Origin: Pseudorhodobacter antarcticus
GTDB lineage: Bacteria; Pseudomonadota; Alphaproteobacteria; Rhodobacterales; Rhodobacteraceae
DNA: 32,160 nucleotides
Reading direction: 5' to 3'
Assembly (NCBI GenBank): GCA_945861995.1
Contig: CAMAWZ010000001.1
Coordinates: forward strand, 1 to 32,160
Shown: positions 15,925-22,526 of the stretch, piece after piece
How the letters are laid out: each line of letters begins with the position of its first letter
Position numbering within the stretch: the stretch's first letter is position 1
Program-made: the position numbers and the translations under genes
Notes under the pieces: generated by a model
Database searches by the model: none
What the model was told of the DNA's origin: nothing
What the model saw: the letters and a program-made list of their open reading frames with translations, nothing else

Positions 15925-17106
15925 ATGATGACCGAAGCCTTTCCCACGCTGTTTTCAGCGATAACCCTTGGTCCGTTGACCCTGCGCAACCGCATCGCGC
16001 TGGCCCCGCTGACCCGCCAGATGGCAGAGGCCGACGGAACCCCAAACGATGAGATGGCGGCCTATTATGCCCGCCGCGCGCGGGGGGGATTGGGGCTGAT
16101 CATCACCGAAGGCACTTACGAGCAAGACGCTTTTCAATCACGGGCCTATCTGTCGCAACCAGGCATCGCCAATGCCAGCCACCAAGCTGGCTGGGCCAAG
16201 GTTTTCGACGCAGTGCATCAGCATGATTGCAAGATCATCGTGCAACTGATGCACGGCGGCCGCGTCAGTGACCCACGGGTTTTGAACGGAGAGCCGCCCG
16301 TGAGCGCCTCGGCCACTCAAAGCGGCGGCTGGTCGCTATATACGGACAGCGACGATGAAAAACACATCCGCGGTATCGACGGGCCTTGGGAAAAAGTCAC
16401 CTTTGGCCCAGCGCGCGCCCTCAGCGTTGCGGAAATTCATCAGGTGGCCGACGGCTTTGCCGCTGGCGCAAAGCGCGCTGTTGATGCGGGCGCCGATGGG
16501 GTAGAGGTACACGGCGCAAATGGCTATTTGTTGTGGCAATTCATCAACCCCAAGACCAATCTGCGCACGGATGAATTCGGCGGATCACCAGAAAACAACA
16601 TCCGTTTTGCAAAACTGGTGGGCGATAAGGTGCGCGCCGCCATTGGCCCAGATAAACTGCTTGTCCTGCGTCTGTCGCAAGATGGCGTTGATGATTTCGT
16701 TGGGTCTTGGCCTGGCACGGATTATGCGCGCGCAATTGGCGCTGCCCTGAAGGGGTCGGCCTATGACGCGCTGCATTGGGCCAGTTTCAACTATCTGGAC
16801 AATCGTCAGGGAGATGACACCACGCCGATGCCCACAGTGCTGCGGCAAGCGTCTGGCCTGCCCATGATCACCAACGGCGGCATTGCCGACGGGGCGCAGT
16901 CTGAGGCGGCTTTGAATACGGGGGCCGCCGATATGGTTGCCATTGGCCGACCAATTTTTGCCCAGCCCGACTGGCCCTATATCGTTCGATCTGGCGCGCC
17001 CTATGAGTGGGCAGATTTTGATCGCAAATATGTCATCCGCCCCGCGATTGATTACAGCATCGCCTATCCATTGGCGCTGACTGACCCAAATTGGCCCACC
17101 ATTTGA
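15925..17106 (+). CDS. Old-yellow-enzyme-like NADH:flavin oxidoreductase
   Basis: A 393-residue FMN-binding TIM-barrel protein. It has TLRNRIALAPLTR at the N-terminus, QLMHGGR near residue 107, HGANGYLLWQF at 196-206 (H196/N199 bind the substrate carbonyl, Y201 is the likely proton donor), NLRTDEFGGSPENN, and the phosphate-binding C-terminal MITNGGIADG and AIGRPIFAQPDW. Such enzymes reduce C=C bonds conjugated to a carbonyl. The length fits the short OYE group without an FeS domain. The first ATG follows the amidase stop directly; a second ATG is at 15928. In this pathway it may reduce an unsaturated lactam or imide ring. Confidence 0.92.
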   Translation: MMTEAFPTLFSAITLGPLTLRNRIALAPLTRQMAEADGTPNDEMAAYYARRARGGLGLIITEGTYEQDAFQSRAYLSQPGIANASHQAGWAKVFDAVHQHDCKIIVQLMHGGRVSDPRVLNGEPPVSASATQSGGWSLYTDSDDEKHIRGIDGPWEKVTFGPARALSVAEIHQVADGFAAGAKRAVDAGADGVEVHGANGYLLWQFINPKTNLRTDEFGGSPENNIRFAKLVGDKVRAAIGPDKLLVLRLSQDGVDDFVGSWPGTDYARAIGAALKGSAYDALHWASFNYLDNRQGDDTTPMPTVLRQASGLPMITNGGIADGAQSEAALNTGAADMVAIGRPIFAQPDWPYIVRSGAPYEWADFDRKYVIRPAIDYSIAYPLALTDPNWPTI

Positions 17107-17127
17107 ACACCTTAGGAGGAAACACAC

Positions 17128-18030
17128 ATGGCTAAAAAGATCTATTGCGCCTTTGGGACCGACATCGATTCGGTCGCAGGTTGGATCGGATCCTATGGCG
17201 GCGGCGACAGCCCGTCCGACATCCAGCGCGGCATTTTCGCAACCGAAGTGGGCGTGCCACGCCTGTTGCGCTTGTTTGAAAGATATGGGCTGAAGACCAC
17301 GTTCTTTATCCCAGGCCACTCGTTGGAAACCTTTCCAAAAGAGATGGAAATGATCGTCAAAGGCGGGCACGAAGTTGGCGCGCATGGCTATTTACACGAA
17401 AACCCCGTCGCCATGACCCCTTCGCAAGAAGAAGACGTTCTGGTCAAATCTGTCGAGCTGATCAAGGGCCTGACAGGCGCTGCCCCACGCGGTTATGTGG
17501 CCCCTTGGTGGGAAATGTCGGCGAATACCGCAGCACTGCTGCAAAAGCATGGCTTTACCTATGACCACAGCCAAGGCTACCGCGATTTCCAACCCTTCTA
17601 TGCCAAGGTTGGCGACAGCTGGAACACCATCGACTATACCAAAACCGCCAAGGAATGGATGCATCCGCTGAAGCATGGTACGGAAATCGATCTCGTCGAT
17701 ATCGGTGCCAACTGGTATGTGGATGACCTTCCACCCATGATGTTCATGAAAAAGGCGCCCAATTCGCACGGGTTCGTCAACCCTCGTGACATCGAAGAAA
17801 TGTGGCGCGATCAGTTCGATTGGGTCTACCGCGAAATGGATTATGGCGTTTTCGCCTTTACCATTCACCCCGATGTGGCAGGCCGCCCACAGGTTCTTTT
17901 GATGCTGGAACGCCTGATTGAATATATCTCAAAGCATTCGGGCGTCGAATGGGCCCCGTTTGAAGATATCGCCAATGACTTCCGCAAGCGTTACCCCTTT
18001 GGTGGCAAAGAACGTCCCGAAGTGATTTGA
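17128..18030 (+). CDS. Polysaccharide-deacetylase-fold hydrolase, cyclic-imidase/PuuE-like
   Basis: A 300-residue NodB-fold metal hydrolase preceded by a very strong TTAGGAGG site. The metal site is visible: an early acidic pair D12/D14 in GTDIDSVAGW and H86/H90 in AHGYLHE. Later come GYVAPWWEMS, near 145, and TIHPDVAGRP near 250. There is no signal peptide, so it acts in the cytoplasm and is not a cell-wall deacetylase. Size and motif layout resemble the cytoplasmic branch containing bacterial cyclic imidases, PuuE allantoinases and Helicobacter HpPgdA. I infer that it hydrolyses a cyclic imide, hydantoin or related C-N bond, fitting the HyuA/Pxp/amidase context. Family assignment is firm; substrate is inference. 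Confidence 0.88.
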   Translation: MAKKIYCAFGTDIDSVAGWIGSYGGGDSPSDIQRGIFATEVGVPRLLRLFERYGLKTTFFIPGHSLETFPKEMEMIVKGGHEVGAHGYLHENPVAMTPSQEEDVLVKSVELIKGLTGAAPRGYVAPWWEMSANTAALLQKHGFTYDHSQGYRDFQPFYAKVGDSWNTIDYTKTAKEWMHPLKHGTEIDLVDIGANWYVDDLPPMMFMKKAPNSHGFVNPRDIEEMWRDQFDWVYREMDYGVFAFTIHPDVAGRPQVLLMLERLIEYISKHSGVEWAPFEDIANDFRKRYPFGGKERPEVI

Positions 18031-18039
18031 TAAATCGGC

Positions 18040-18061
18040 GGGTGTCGGGCAACCGACACCC
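18040..18061 (+). promoter_or_regulatory. Intercistronic hairpin with GCAA tetraloop
   Basis: GGGTGTCGG and CCGACACCC form a perfect 9-bp stem closed by GCAA. It lies between the imidase-like gene and the CxxC gene, 10 bp before the AGGAGG site of the latter. There is no T-run, so it is more likely an mRNA stabiliser or partial terminator than a full stop. Confidence 0.6.
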
Positions 18062-18083
18062 CCACACCCCACAGGAGGCCTAA

Positions 18084-18374
18084 ATGTGCAACGCCTGCGG
18101 TAATCCAGCCGTGCCCGGTCATTGGACGGATGCAGGCGCGGCTACGCCCGGCGACCGCCTGCGCGCGCGGTTTCAGCGCGCTGCGCTGTTGAATAAAATT
18201 CTGCGGCCATATGGTTTATCGGCCTATGACGACGGGGTGGTGCCTGGCGTGCAACTGAGCACGCTGTCGGGCAGCACAACCATCGTTCCCGATCTTGGAT
18301 CTCTTTGGGCCGAAGCAGAACGGCTGATTGGCTTTCCCATCGACCCCCTGAATGCAGCTTTTCTAGATGTCTGA
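18084..18374 (+). CDS. Small CxxC protein of unknown function next to a CobW gene
   Basis: A 96-residue protein I do not recognise. It begins MCNACGNPAVPGHW, so a CxxC pair sits at residues 2 and 5 with a nearby histidine, which could bind zinc or iron. A helical Arg-rich stretch follows (residues ~20-40). There is no signal peptide or membrane segment. A strong AGGAGG precedes the ATG, and the last 8 bp overlap the start of the CobW-type GTPase gene, which argues that it is a real, translationally coupled gene. The context suggests it is a client, partner or metal acceptor of the GTPase. Confidence is high that it is expressed and low for any function. Confidence 0.8.
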   Translation: MCNACGNPAVPGHWTDAGAATPGDRLRARFQRAALLNKILRPYGLSAYDDGVVPGVQLSTLSGSTTIVPDLGSLWAEAERLIGFPIDPLNAAFLDV

Positions 18375-19335
18375 CACGACGGGCAGCCGAATGCGATTGA
18401 CAGTGCTAGGGGGGTACCTTGGCTCTGGCAAAACGACATGGCTGCGGCACCAATTGCACGTGGGCCGTTTCGGCCCCGTGCATGTTGTGGTCAACGAAGC
18501 GGCCGAGACATCTGTAGATGATATCTTACTGGCAACGGCATCTGGCCTAACATTATTGGCGGGCGGCTGTTGTTGTTGCGTGGGGCGGCAGGATTTGATC
18601 ACAGCCCTGCGGCACCTTTGTGATCTGCGCAGTCAGGTCACCTCAACTGATGCCCGGCTAAATCGGATTATCCTTGAAACAAGCGGCCTTGCCGATCCGG
18701 GCGCTATCGTTTCGACCATTCAAGGCGATCCTGTTCTGATCAACCATATCGTCATTGATGAAGTGTTAGTTGTGGTGGATGCGCTGCATGGGCTGGCACA
18801 ATTGTCGTCTGAACCCTTGGGCCGACACCAAATTGGGGCGGCAGATCGTTTGATCCTGTCCAAAAGTGACGTGGCCGACCCTGCCGCATTGACCCTGTTG
18901 CGGGCGACTTTGCGCGGCCTTAATCCTGCAGCCCCCCAATCTGCAGCCATTTTGGGCGAGGATGTGGCGCTGGATCAATTGCCGCCAGAAATTCAAGCCG
19001 CGCCGTTGCCCCCCCTATCCGACGAAGAAACGCGGGGGCCAATTTTTCCGGCTTGCGTGACAGTGGGTGACGCCCTGGATTGGTCACTTTTCGCCGTCTG
19101 GTTGTCGGCGCTGCTCCATGCACGCGGCAATGATCTGGTGCGGATCAAAGGGGTTGTGCGCACGCCCGCTGGGCGCTTATTGCTGCAAACCGTGCGCAAA
19201 GTCGTTCAATCCCCCGAGATTTTGCCCGAACGAGTTGACCTTGGCGAGGACGGCAAGATTGTCTTTATCGGGCGCGGTTTTCGTGCCGAAGATTTGCAAC
19301 GTTCGCTGGATCATTTTATCAATCCTACGCGGTGA
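18367..19335 (+). CDS. CobW/G3E-family GTP-binding metallochaperone
   Basis: A 322-residue G3E-family GTPase. It has Walker A GGYLGSGKTT at residues 15-24, a cysteine-rich metal site GGCCCCVG at 66-73 (the family's CxCC), the switch ETSGLADPG at 104-112, and SKSD at 165-168 in place of the usual NKxD guanine-binding motif. The C-terminal CobW_C domain is present, but there is no His-rich metal tail. Such proteins load a metal ion, usually zinc or cobalt, into target enzymes using GTP. Two likely metal-dependent proteins are encoded just upstream: the NodB-fold hydrolase and the CxxC protein. It is the last + strand gene of the operon. Confidence 0.9.
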   Translation: MSDTTGSRMRLTVLGGYLGSGKTTWLRHQLHVGRFGPVHVVVNEAAETSVDDILLATASGLTLLAGGCCCCVGRQDLITALRHLCDLRSQVTSTDARLNRIILETSGLADPGAIVSTIQGDPVLINHIVIDEVLVVVDALHGLAQLSSEPLGRHQIGAADRLILSKSDVADPAALTLLRATLRGLNPAAPQSAAILGEDVALDQLPPEIQAAPLPPLSDEETRGPIFPACVTVGDALDWSLFAVWLSALLHARGNDLVRIKGVVRTPAGRLLLQTVRKVVQSPEILPERVDLGEDGKIVFIGRGFRAEDLQRSLDHFINPTR

Positions 19336-19571
19336 TCTGACGGCGATTGTCATACTTGGCACTATAACAAAAGGCCCACCAGCGCATTCAAAAACCAATA
19401 GTATCCAGCGCAGATTTAATCTGAATGATTAAAATGCTTGCACGGAAGCGCGTGAAGGTAAGGCAGGATGTCGCTTAGTGGTTCCTGTTACCCAGCATAC
19501 GCGTTGACTGGGCTGGCGAAAAGTCCCGCAAAAGCATACAGGTCTCAGACTGGCGGCAAGCTCAACATGGA
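19336..19571. other. Gap between convergent genes, no clear feature
   Basis: This is the 236-bp space after the CobW gene and before the end of the - strand SDR gene. I see no strong hairpin with a T-run. It contains a small imperfect palindrome (AGATTTAATCT) and a 17-codon frame starting ATGATTAAAATG (~19427) with no good ribosome site. The sequence is less coding-like than its surroundings and may mark the edge of the rearranged region. Confidence 0.4.
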
Positions 19572-20306
19572 TCAGTCCTTTTGCTTATTGACGATGTTCA
19601 GAAATAGTCTTGGTGCAATACGGCTTCCGCGCGCAAGGATCTTCGCAAGGCCGACACGTACTTCGGGATGCCCAGCGTCCAGACCAGCCATCGCTGCCTT
19701 AACGAACTCTTCCAACTTCATGGCCCGTGGCGGTTTCCGCGTTTGCCCGCGATGAAGGTCCGTCTCGACGACGGGCGGGATCAACTCGACCACTGAAACA
19801 GGCGTGTTGGCCAGCTGTCGGCGCAGCGATATCGTGAATGAATGAACAGCCGCCTTTGTTGCGGAGTAGACTGGTGCTGCGACCAGCGGCACATAGCCAA
19901 GCCCCGATCCGACGTTGATCAGGGTCGCCTTTGGCTGACGGCGCAGAAGCGGCAACATCGCATTAGCGACAAGGATCAGCCCCTTCAGGTTCACGTCAAT
20001 CTCGCGGGTGATCAACTCAGGGTCTACTGCTTCGTGAAAATCCAGCAAGGTCTGGATAGCAGCATTGTTCACAACCGTGTCCAGATGAGGCCAGCGCGCG
20101 GCAACACGCTCTGCGAAAGCCGCAACTTGCTCAGCTTCTGCCACATCGAACACTTCGACAACCATGCTGGGGTGGCGGGCCGCAATCGCATCCAGACGCT
20201 CGCGCGTACGACCCGCGATGATAACCTGCGCGCCCTTGCCGTGAAAGGCTGCCGCCAAGCCCGCACCAATACCAGACCCTCCTCCGGTGATAAGGACCGT
20301 TCTCAT
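19572..20306 (-). CDS. SDR-family oxidoreductase, DltE-like
   Basis: I chose the ATG at 20306, giving 244 residues beginning MRTVLITGGGSGIGAGLAAAF. A longer frame from 20354 begins at TTG and adds 16 unsupported residues. The cofactor loop TGGGSGIG, VVNNAAIQ, and the catalytic serine with PVYSATKAA are intact. Arginine after the second strand (IIAGRTRERLD) suggests NADP, unlike the two operonic SDRs. It is on the opposite strand and lies beside an IS remnant, and a 17-codon frame ends 1 bp before its start. It probably arrived or was left here by rearrangement. Function is unknown. Confidence 0.85.
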   Translation of the reverse strand: MRTVLITGGGSGIGAGLAAAFHGKGAQVIIAGRTRERLDAIAARHPSMVVEVFDVAEAEQVAAFAERVAARWPHLDTVVNNAAIQTLLDFHEAVDPELITREIDVNLKGLILVANAMLPLLRRQPKATLINVGSGLGYVPLVAAPVYSATKAAVHSFTISLRRQLANTPVSVVELIPPVVETDLHRGQTRKPPRAMKLEEFVKAAMAGLDAGHPEVRVGLAKILARGSRIAPRLFLNIVNKQKD

Positions 20307-20307
20307 T

Positions 20308-20361
20308 CTAGCCCACTTTTGCAATGGCTGCGACGACGACGGTATGTGGCCCAATAGCCAT
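20308..20361 (-). pseudogene. 17-codon frame, possible truncated ABM-type monooxygenase
   Basis: A 17-residue frame (MAIGPHTVVVAAIAKVG) has an ideal AGGAG 9 bp before its ATG and stops 1 bp before the SDR start (TAGAATG). HTVVVAAIAKVG resembles the first strand of antibiotic-biosynthesis-monooxygenase (YgiN-like) proteins, which typically start with a VVA.I.AKPG pattern. It may be what remains after an internal deletion, or a short leader that couples translation to the SDR gene. The match is too short to be sure. Confidence 0.35.
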
Positions 20362-20376
20362 GACGAGGAACTCCTG

Positions 20377-20645
20377 TTTAACCCGAATACCCCAGATGGT
20401 AGCCTAGCGAATAAAGAAAAAAATTCGGAGGCGACCTCGTAACAAAACCTACGGAAGCAATCCTTATTGCTAGCATCGAGCTGCCCGTCTCAAAGGGCTA
20501 TGCTGGTCTCAAGATCGACGCGGATGCGGCAGCGACAGGCGCTGGCAAGGCAACAATGTAGGATTGGTGGCCTAGAAAGGCAAAACGTGCCGTCGACGCC
20601 TTCTTCCATCGCACGGGCCCCGATCTGTAAGGTGCCCCTCGATTC
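20377..20645. other. Decayed non-coding stretch beside IS remnant
   Basis: There is no intact gene here. On the + strand a ~48-codon frame without a plausible start runs from ~20422 to the TAG at ~20565 and has coding-like composition (for example LPVSKGYAGLKIDAD), but I do not recognise it. The stretch next to 20646 may hold the terminal repeat of the IS3-type element (GGGGCACCTTACA on the - strand), but its matching end is not visible. Confidence 0.35.
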
Positions 20646-20735
20646 CTAGACACCCAAGATGTTCAGTTTCTGCTGTCTGGTTTCGAAGTCAACGGGTGAG
20701 AGCGTGCCAATGTTCGCGTGCTTGCGTTTTGTTTT
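20646..20735 (-). pseudogene. C-terminal remnant of IS3-family transposase (OrfB)
   Basis: The - strand frame ending at the TAG 20648-20646 reads KTKRKHANIGTLSPVDFE followed by TRQQKLNILGV. This is the characteristic tail of IS3-type DDE transposases (usually ...RRHSALGYLSPVEFE...). Upstream of the first lysine (above 20735) the similarity stops abruptly, so only about 29 codons survive. The catalytic DDE residues are missing and the fragment cannot be active. It marks an old insertion and deletion just after the ABC1-kinase gene. Confidence 0.75.
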
Positions 20736-20773
20736 GCAGCAAGGTGAAGGACAACCGCACCGCAAAAGCACTT

Positions 20774-22096
20774 TTAGCGGTACATCCGAACCAAATCACG
20801 CAGCGGGACACGGGCGCGAAGTTTGGTGGCCATCAGATACATTCCCCCAATTTTGCGGTGCAAAAACAGGGTGGCAGCGGGCGGCACATGGCTTAATTCA
20901 CGATCCTGCCCAATCGCCATTCCCATGCTGCGCAAGCGTTCCAACAAATCGGTGTGTCCAAAGTCGAATACGCCTTGCGCGCGCAGCGGCGCGGTGGCCG
21001 CCATAAACATTGCTTGGATCAAGTCTTGATGGTGCTGCGCCGTGCTGCTGTTGAAATACCCGATCCGCAGCATCGCGGCCCGCGTTTGGGCCTGATCTGC
21101 GTCCAATGCGCAGCCAAGCAGCCTGCGAAAATCAGCGGTAAGCGGCGCGGGAATGTCTTGAACAGCCCCGAAATCCAACAAAACAACGCGCGCAGTGTCG
21201 GGGTCATAGCAATAATTGGCTAGGTTCGGATCGGTCTGCATCGCACCAAACACGAACAATTCTTGCAAGGTCAGATCGATTAACTGCGCGGCCACGCGGT
21301 CGCGCAGGTCTTGCGGCGCGTCCACCAGCGCGTCAAGCGGTTGGCTTTGGACATATCCCATCACCAAAACGCGCGGTGTGCTCAGATCGGCATGGAAACT
21401 GGGTACCACAAACGCATCCGACCCCGCCAAAAGTGCCCCGAATTTCACCAGATGCCGCGCTTCGGCAGTATAATCTGCCTCGGCGTGTAACTGGCGCTTG
21501 GCCTCGGACAAAAGCGGTTCGATATTCATGCCGCGCGGCAATAGCCCTGGCAAGCGCATCAGCGTGGCCATATTGTCCACATCGCTGTCTATGCTGGCCC
21601 GAACGCCAGGGTATTGCACCTTTATCGCCAGATCGCGCCCGTCTGGCAGCGCTGCGCGGTGCACTTGCCCGATAGAGGCCGCAGCAAAGGGGCGCGGATC
21701 AAACCGCGTAAAGCGACTGCGCCAGCCCACCCCCCATTCGGCGTTCAGCACGGCTTGCAACTGTTTTGGCGGCATATATTCGGCATTATCGCGCAGTTTT
21801 GCCAAAATTTCGGTCAACTCGTGCCCCAGCACGACGCCTGTATCCATCGACAGCATCTGCCCCATCTTCAACGCCGCGCCGCGCATCTGCGACAAGCTGT
21901 GGGTAAAGCGCAGCGCATTGGCGGGCGTCATCAAAAGGCCCGCCAGATCTGGCCGCCTGCCTTGCGCGATTTGCAGCAATCCCTTGGCGACCACACCGCC
22001 TGCAATGCCAGTTGCCATCGCGCCAAAATGCGCAAGCCGTGCGACGCGGCCCGCTGGCACGGCTAATCCTTTTGTCGGCGCGTCTTTATCTGGCAC
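20774..22096 (-). CDS. ABC1/AarF-family atypical kinase, COQ8-like
   Basis: A 440-residue UbiB/ABC1-family protein that supports ubiquinone biosynthesis or lipid handling at the membrane. Family motifs are intact: KxGQ (ALKMGQML, K77-Q80), the alanine-rich loop AAAS at 138-141 in place of a kinase P-loop, the ATP-contact lysine in AIKVQYPG (K159), QTDPNLANYCYDP, and the metal-binding LLDFGAVQD. The QTDPN form and the AAASIGQVH block resemble the mitochondrial COQ8/ADCK3 group more than the longer E. coli UbiB, which has DxHPGN. There is no C-terminal membrane pair of the UbiB type that I can see. It starts 3 bp after the stop of a small unknown gene. Confidence 0.9.
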   Translation of the reverse strand: MPDKDAPTKGLAVPAGRVARLAHFGAMATGIAGGVVAKGLLQIAQGRRPDLAGLLMTPANALRFTHSLSQMRGAALKMGQMLSMDTGVVLGHELTEILAKLRDNAEYMPPKQLQAVLNAEWGVGWRSRFTRFDPRPFAAASIGQVHRAALPDGRDLAIKVQYPGVRASIDSDVDNMATLMRLPGLLPRGMNIEPLLSEAKRQLHAEADYTAEARHLVKFGALLAGSDAFVVPSFHADLSTPRVLVMGYVQSQPLDALVDAPQDLRDRVAAQLIDLTLQELFVFGAMQTDPNLANYCYDPDTARVVLLDFGAVQDIPAPLTADFRRLLGCALDADQAQTRAAMLRIGYFNSSTAQHHQDLIQAMFMAATAPLRAQGVFDFGHTDLLERLRSMGMAIGQDRELSHVPPAATLFLHRKIGGMYLMATKLRARVPLRDLVRMYR

Positions 22097-22099
22097 ATC

Positions 22100-22351
22100 T
22101 TAGCCCTTTAGATTACCATTGGGGTCTACCAAACGACATATGGCGCGCGGGCAGGCCGCGTCCAGTTCACGGCCAGAAAATGCGCGATCCGCGCGCGGGA
22201 TAGTGAATAGCCTGCCATTCCCAATCAGCCATTTGTTCGCGCAGAACCAATCGGAAAACAGTTTGAACAGCAGGGGCAGTTTTGCGCGCGTGGTCTTTGG
22301 TGCGGCAGCAATCCCTTGCGCCGTCTTGTCTTTGCCCAGCGCCTTTAGCAC
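22100..22351 (-). CDS. Hypothetical protein, 83 aa, upstream of ABC1 kinase
   Basis: A possible small gene starting at GTG (22351), in frame up to a TAA that ends 3 bp before the ABC1-kinase start; its last codons contain the kinase gene's AAAGGG ribosome site. The product has a basic N-terminal third, an aromatic segment (FKLFSDWFCANKWLIG) and two cysteines near the end. I do not recognise it. The GTG start has no convincing ribosome site, and the frame upstream is closed by a nearby TGA, so it could be the 3' remnant of a larger gene. The close spacing to the kinase gene is the main support. Confidence 0.4.
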   Translation of the reverse strand: MLKALGKDKTAQGIAAAPKTTRAKLPLLFKLFSDWFCANKWLIGNGRLFTIPRADRAFSGRELDAACPRAICRLVDPNGNLKG

Positions 22352-22473
22352 ATTGCCTGAAATTGCCAGACCATTTCAAACCAGCCTTGCCAATACGCAA
22401 CACGCAACCGAAACGCTTGAAGAAACTGCCAAATTGTTTCTATTGCTTTAGGATCAAAACCTGCGTCTGTTGA

Positions 22474-22490
22474 CCGCCGACCTGCGGCGG
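22474..22490. other. Small GC-rich hairpin
   Basis: CCGCCG and CGGCGG form a 6-bp stem with a 5-nt loop between the divergent small gene and the dehydrogenase gene. There is no T-run in either direction. It lies 36 bp before the ATG at 22527 and could sit in that gene's leader. Confidence 0.35.
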
Positions 22491-22526
22491 CACTTTAAGC
22501 TATCTTAACACAATCGGAGAATAATT

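Noticed and set aside
22119..22451. 110-codon + strand frame between the ABC1 kinase and the dehydrogenase
   Set aside because: It overlaps the start of the kinase gene region antisense, has no ribosome site, and its only suggestive part (ending TLEETAKLFLLL) is short; the opposite strand is the better candidate.
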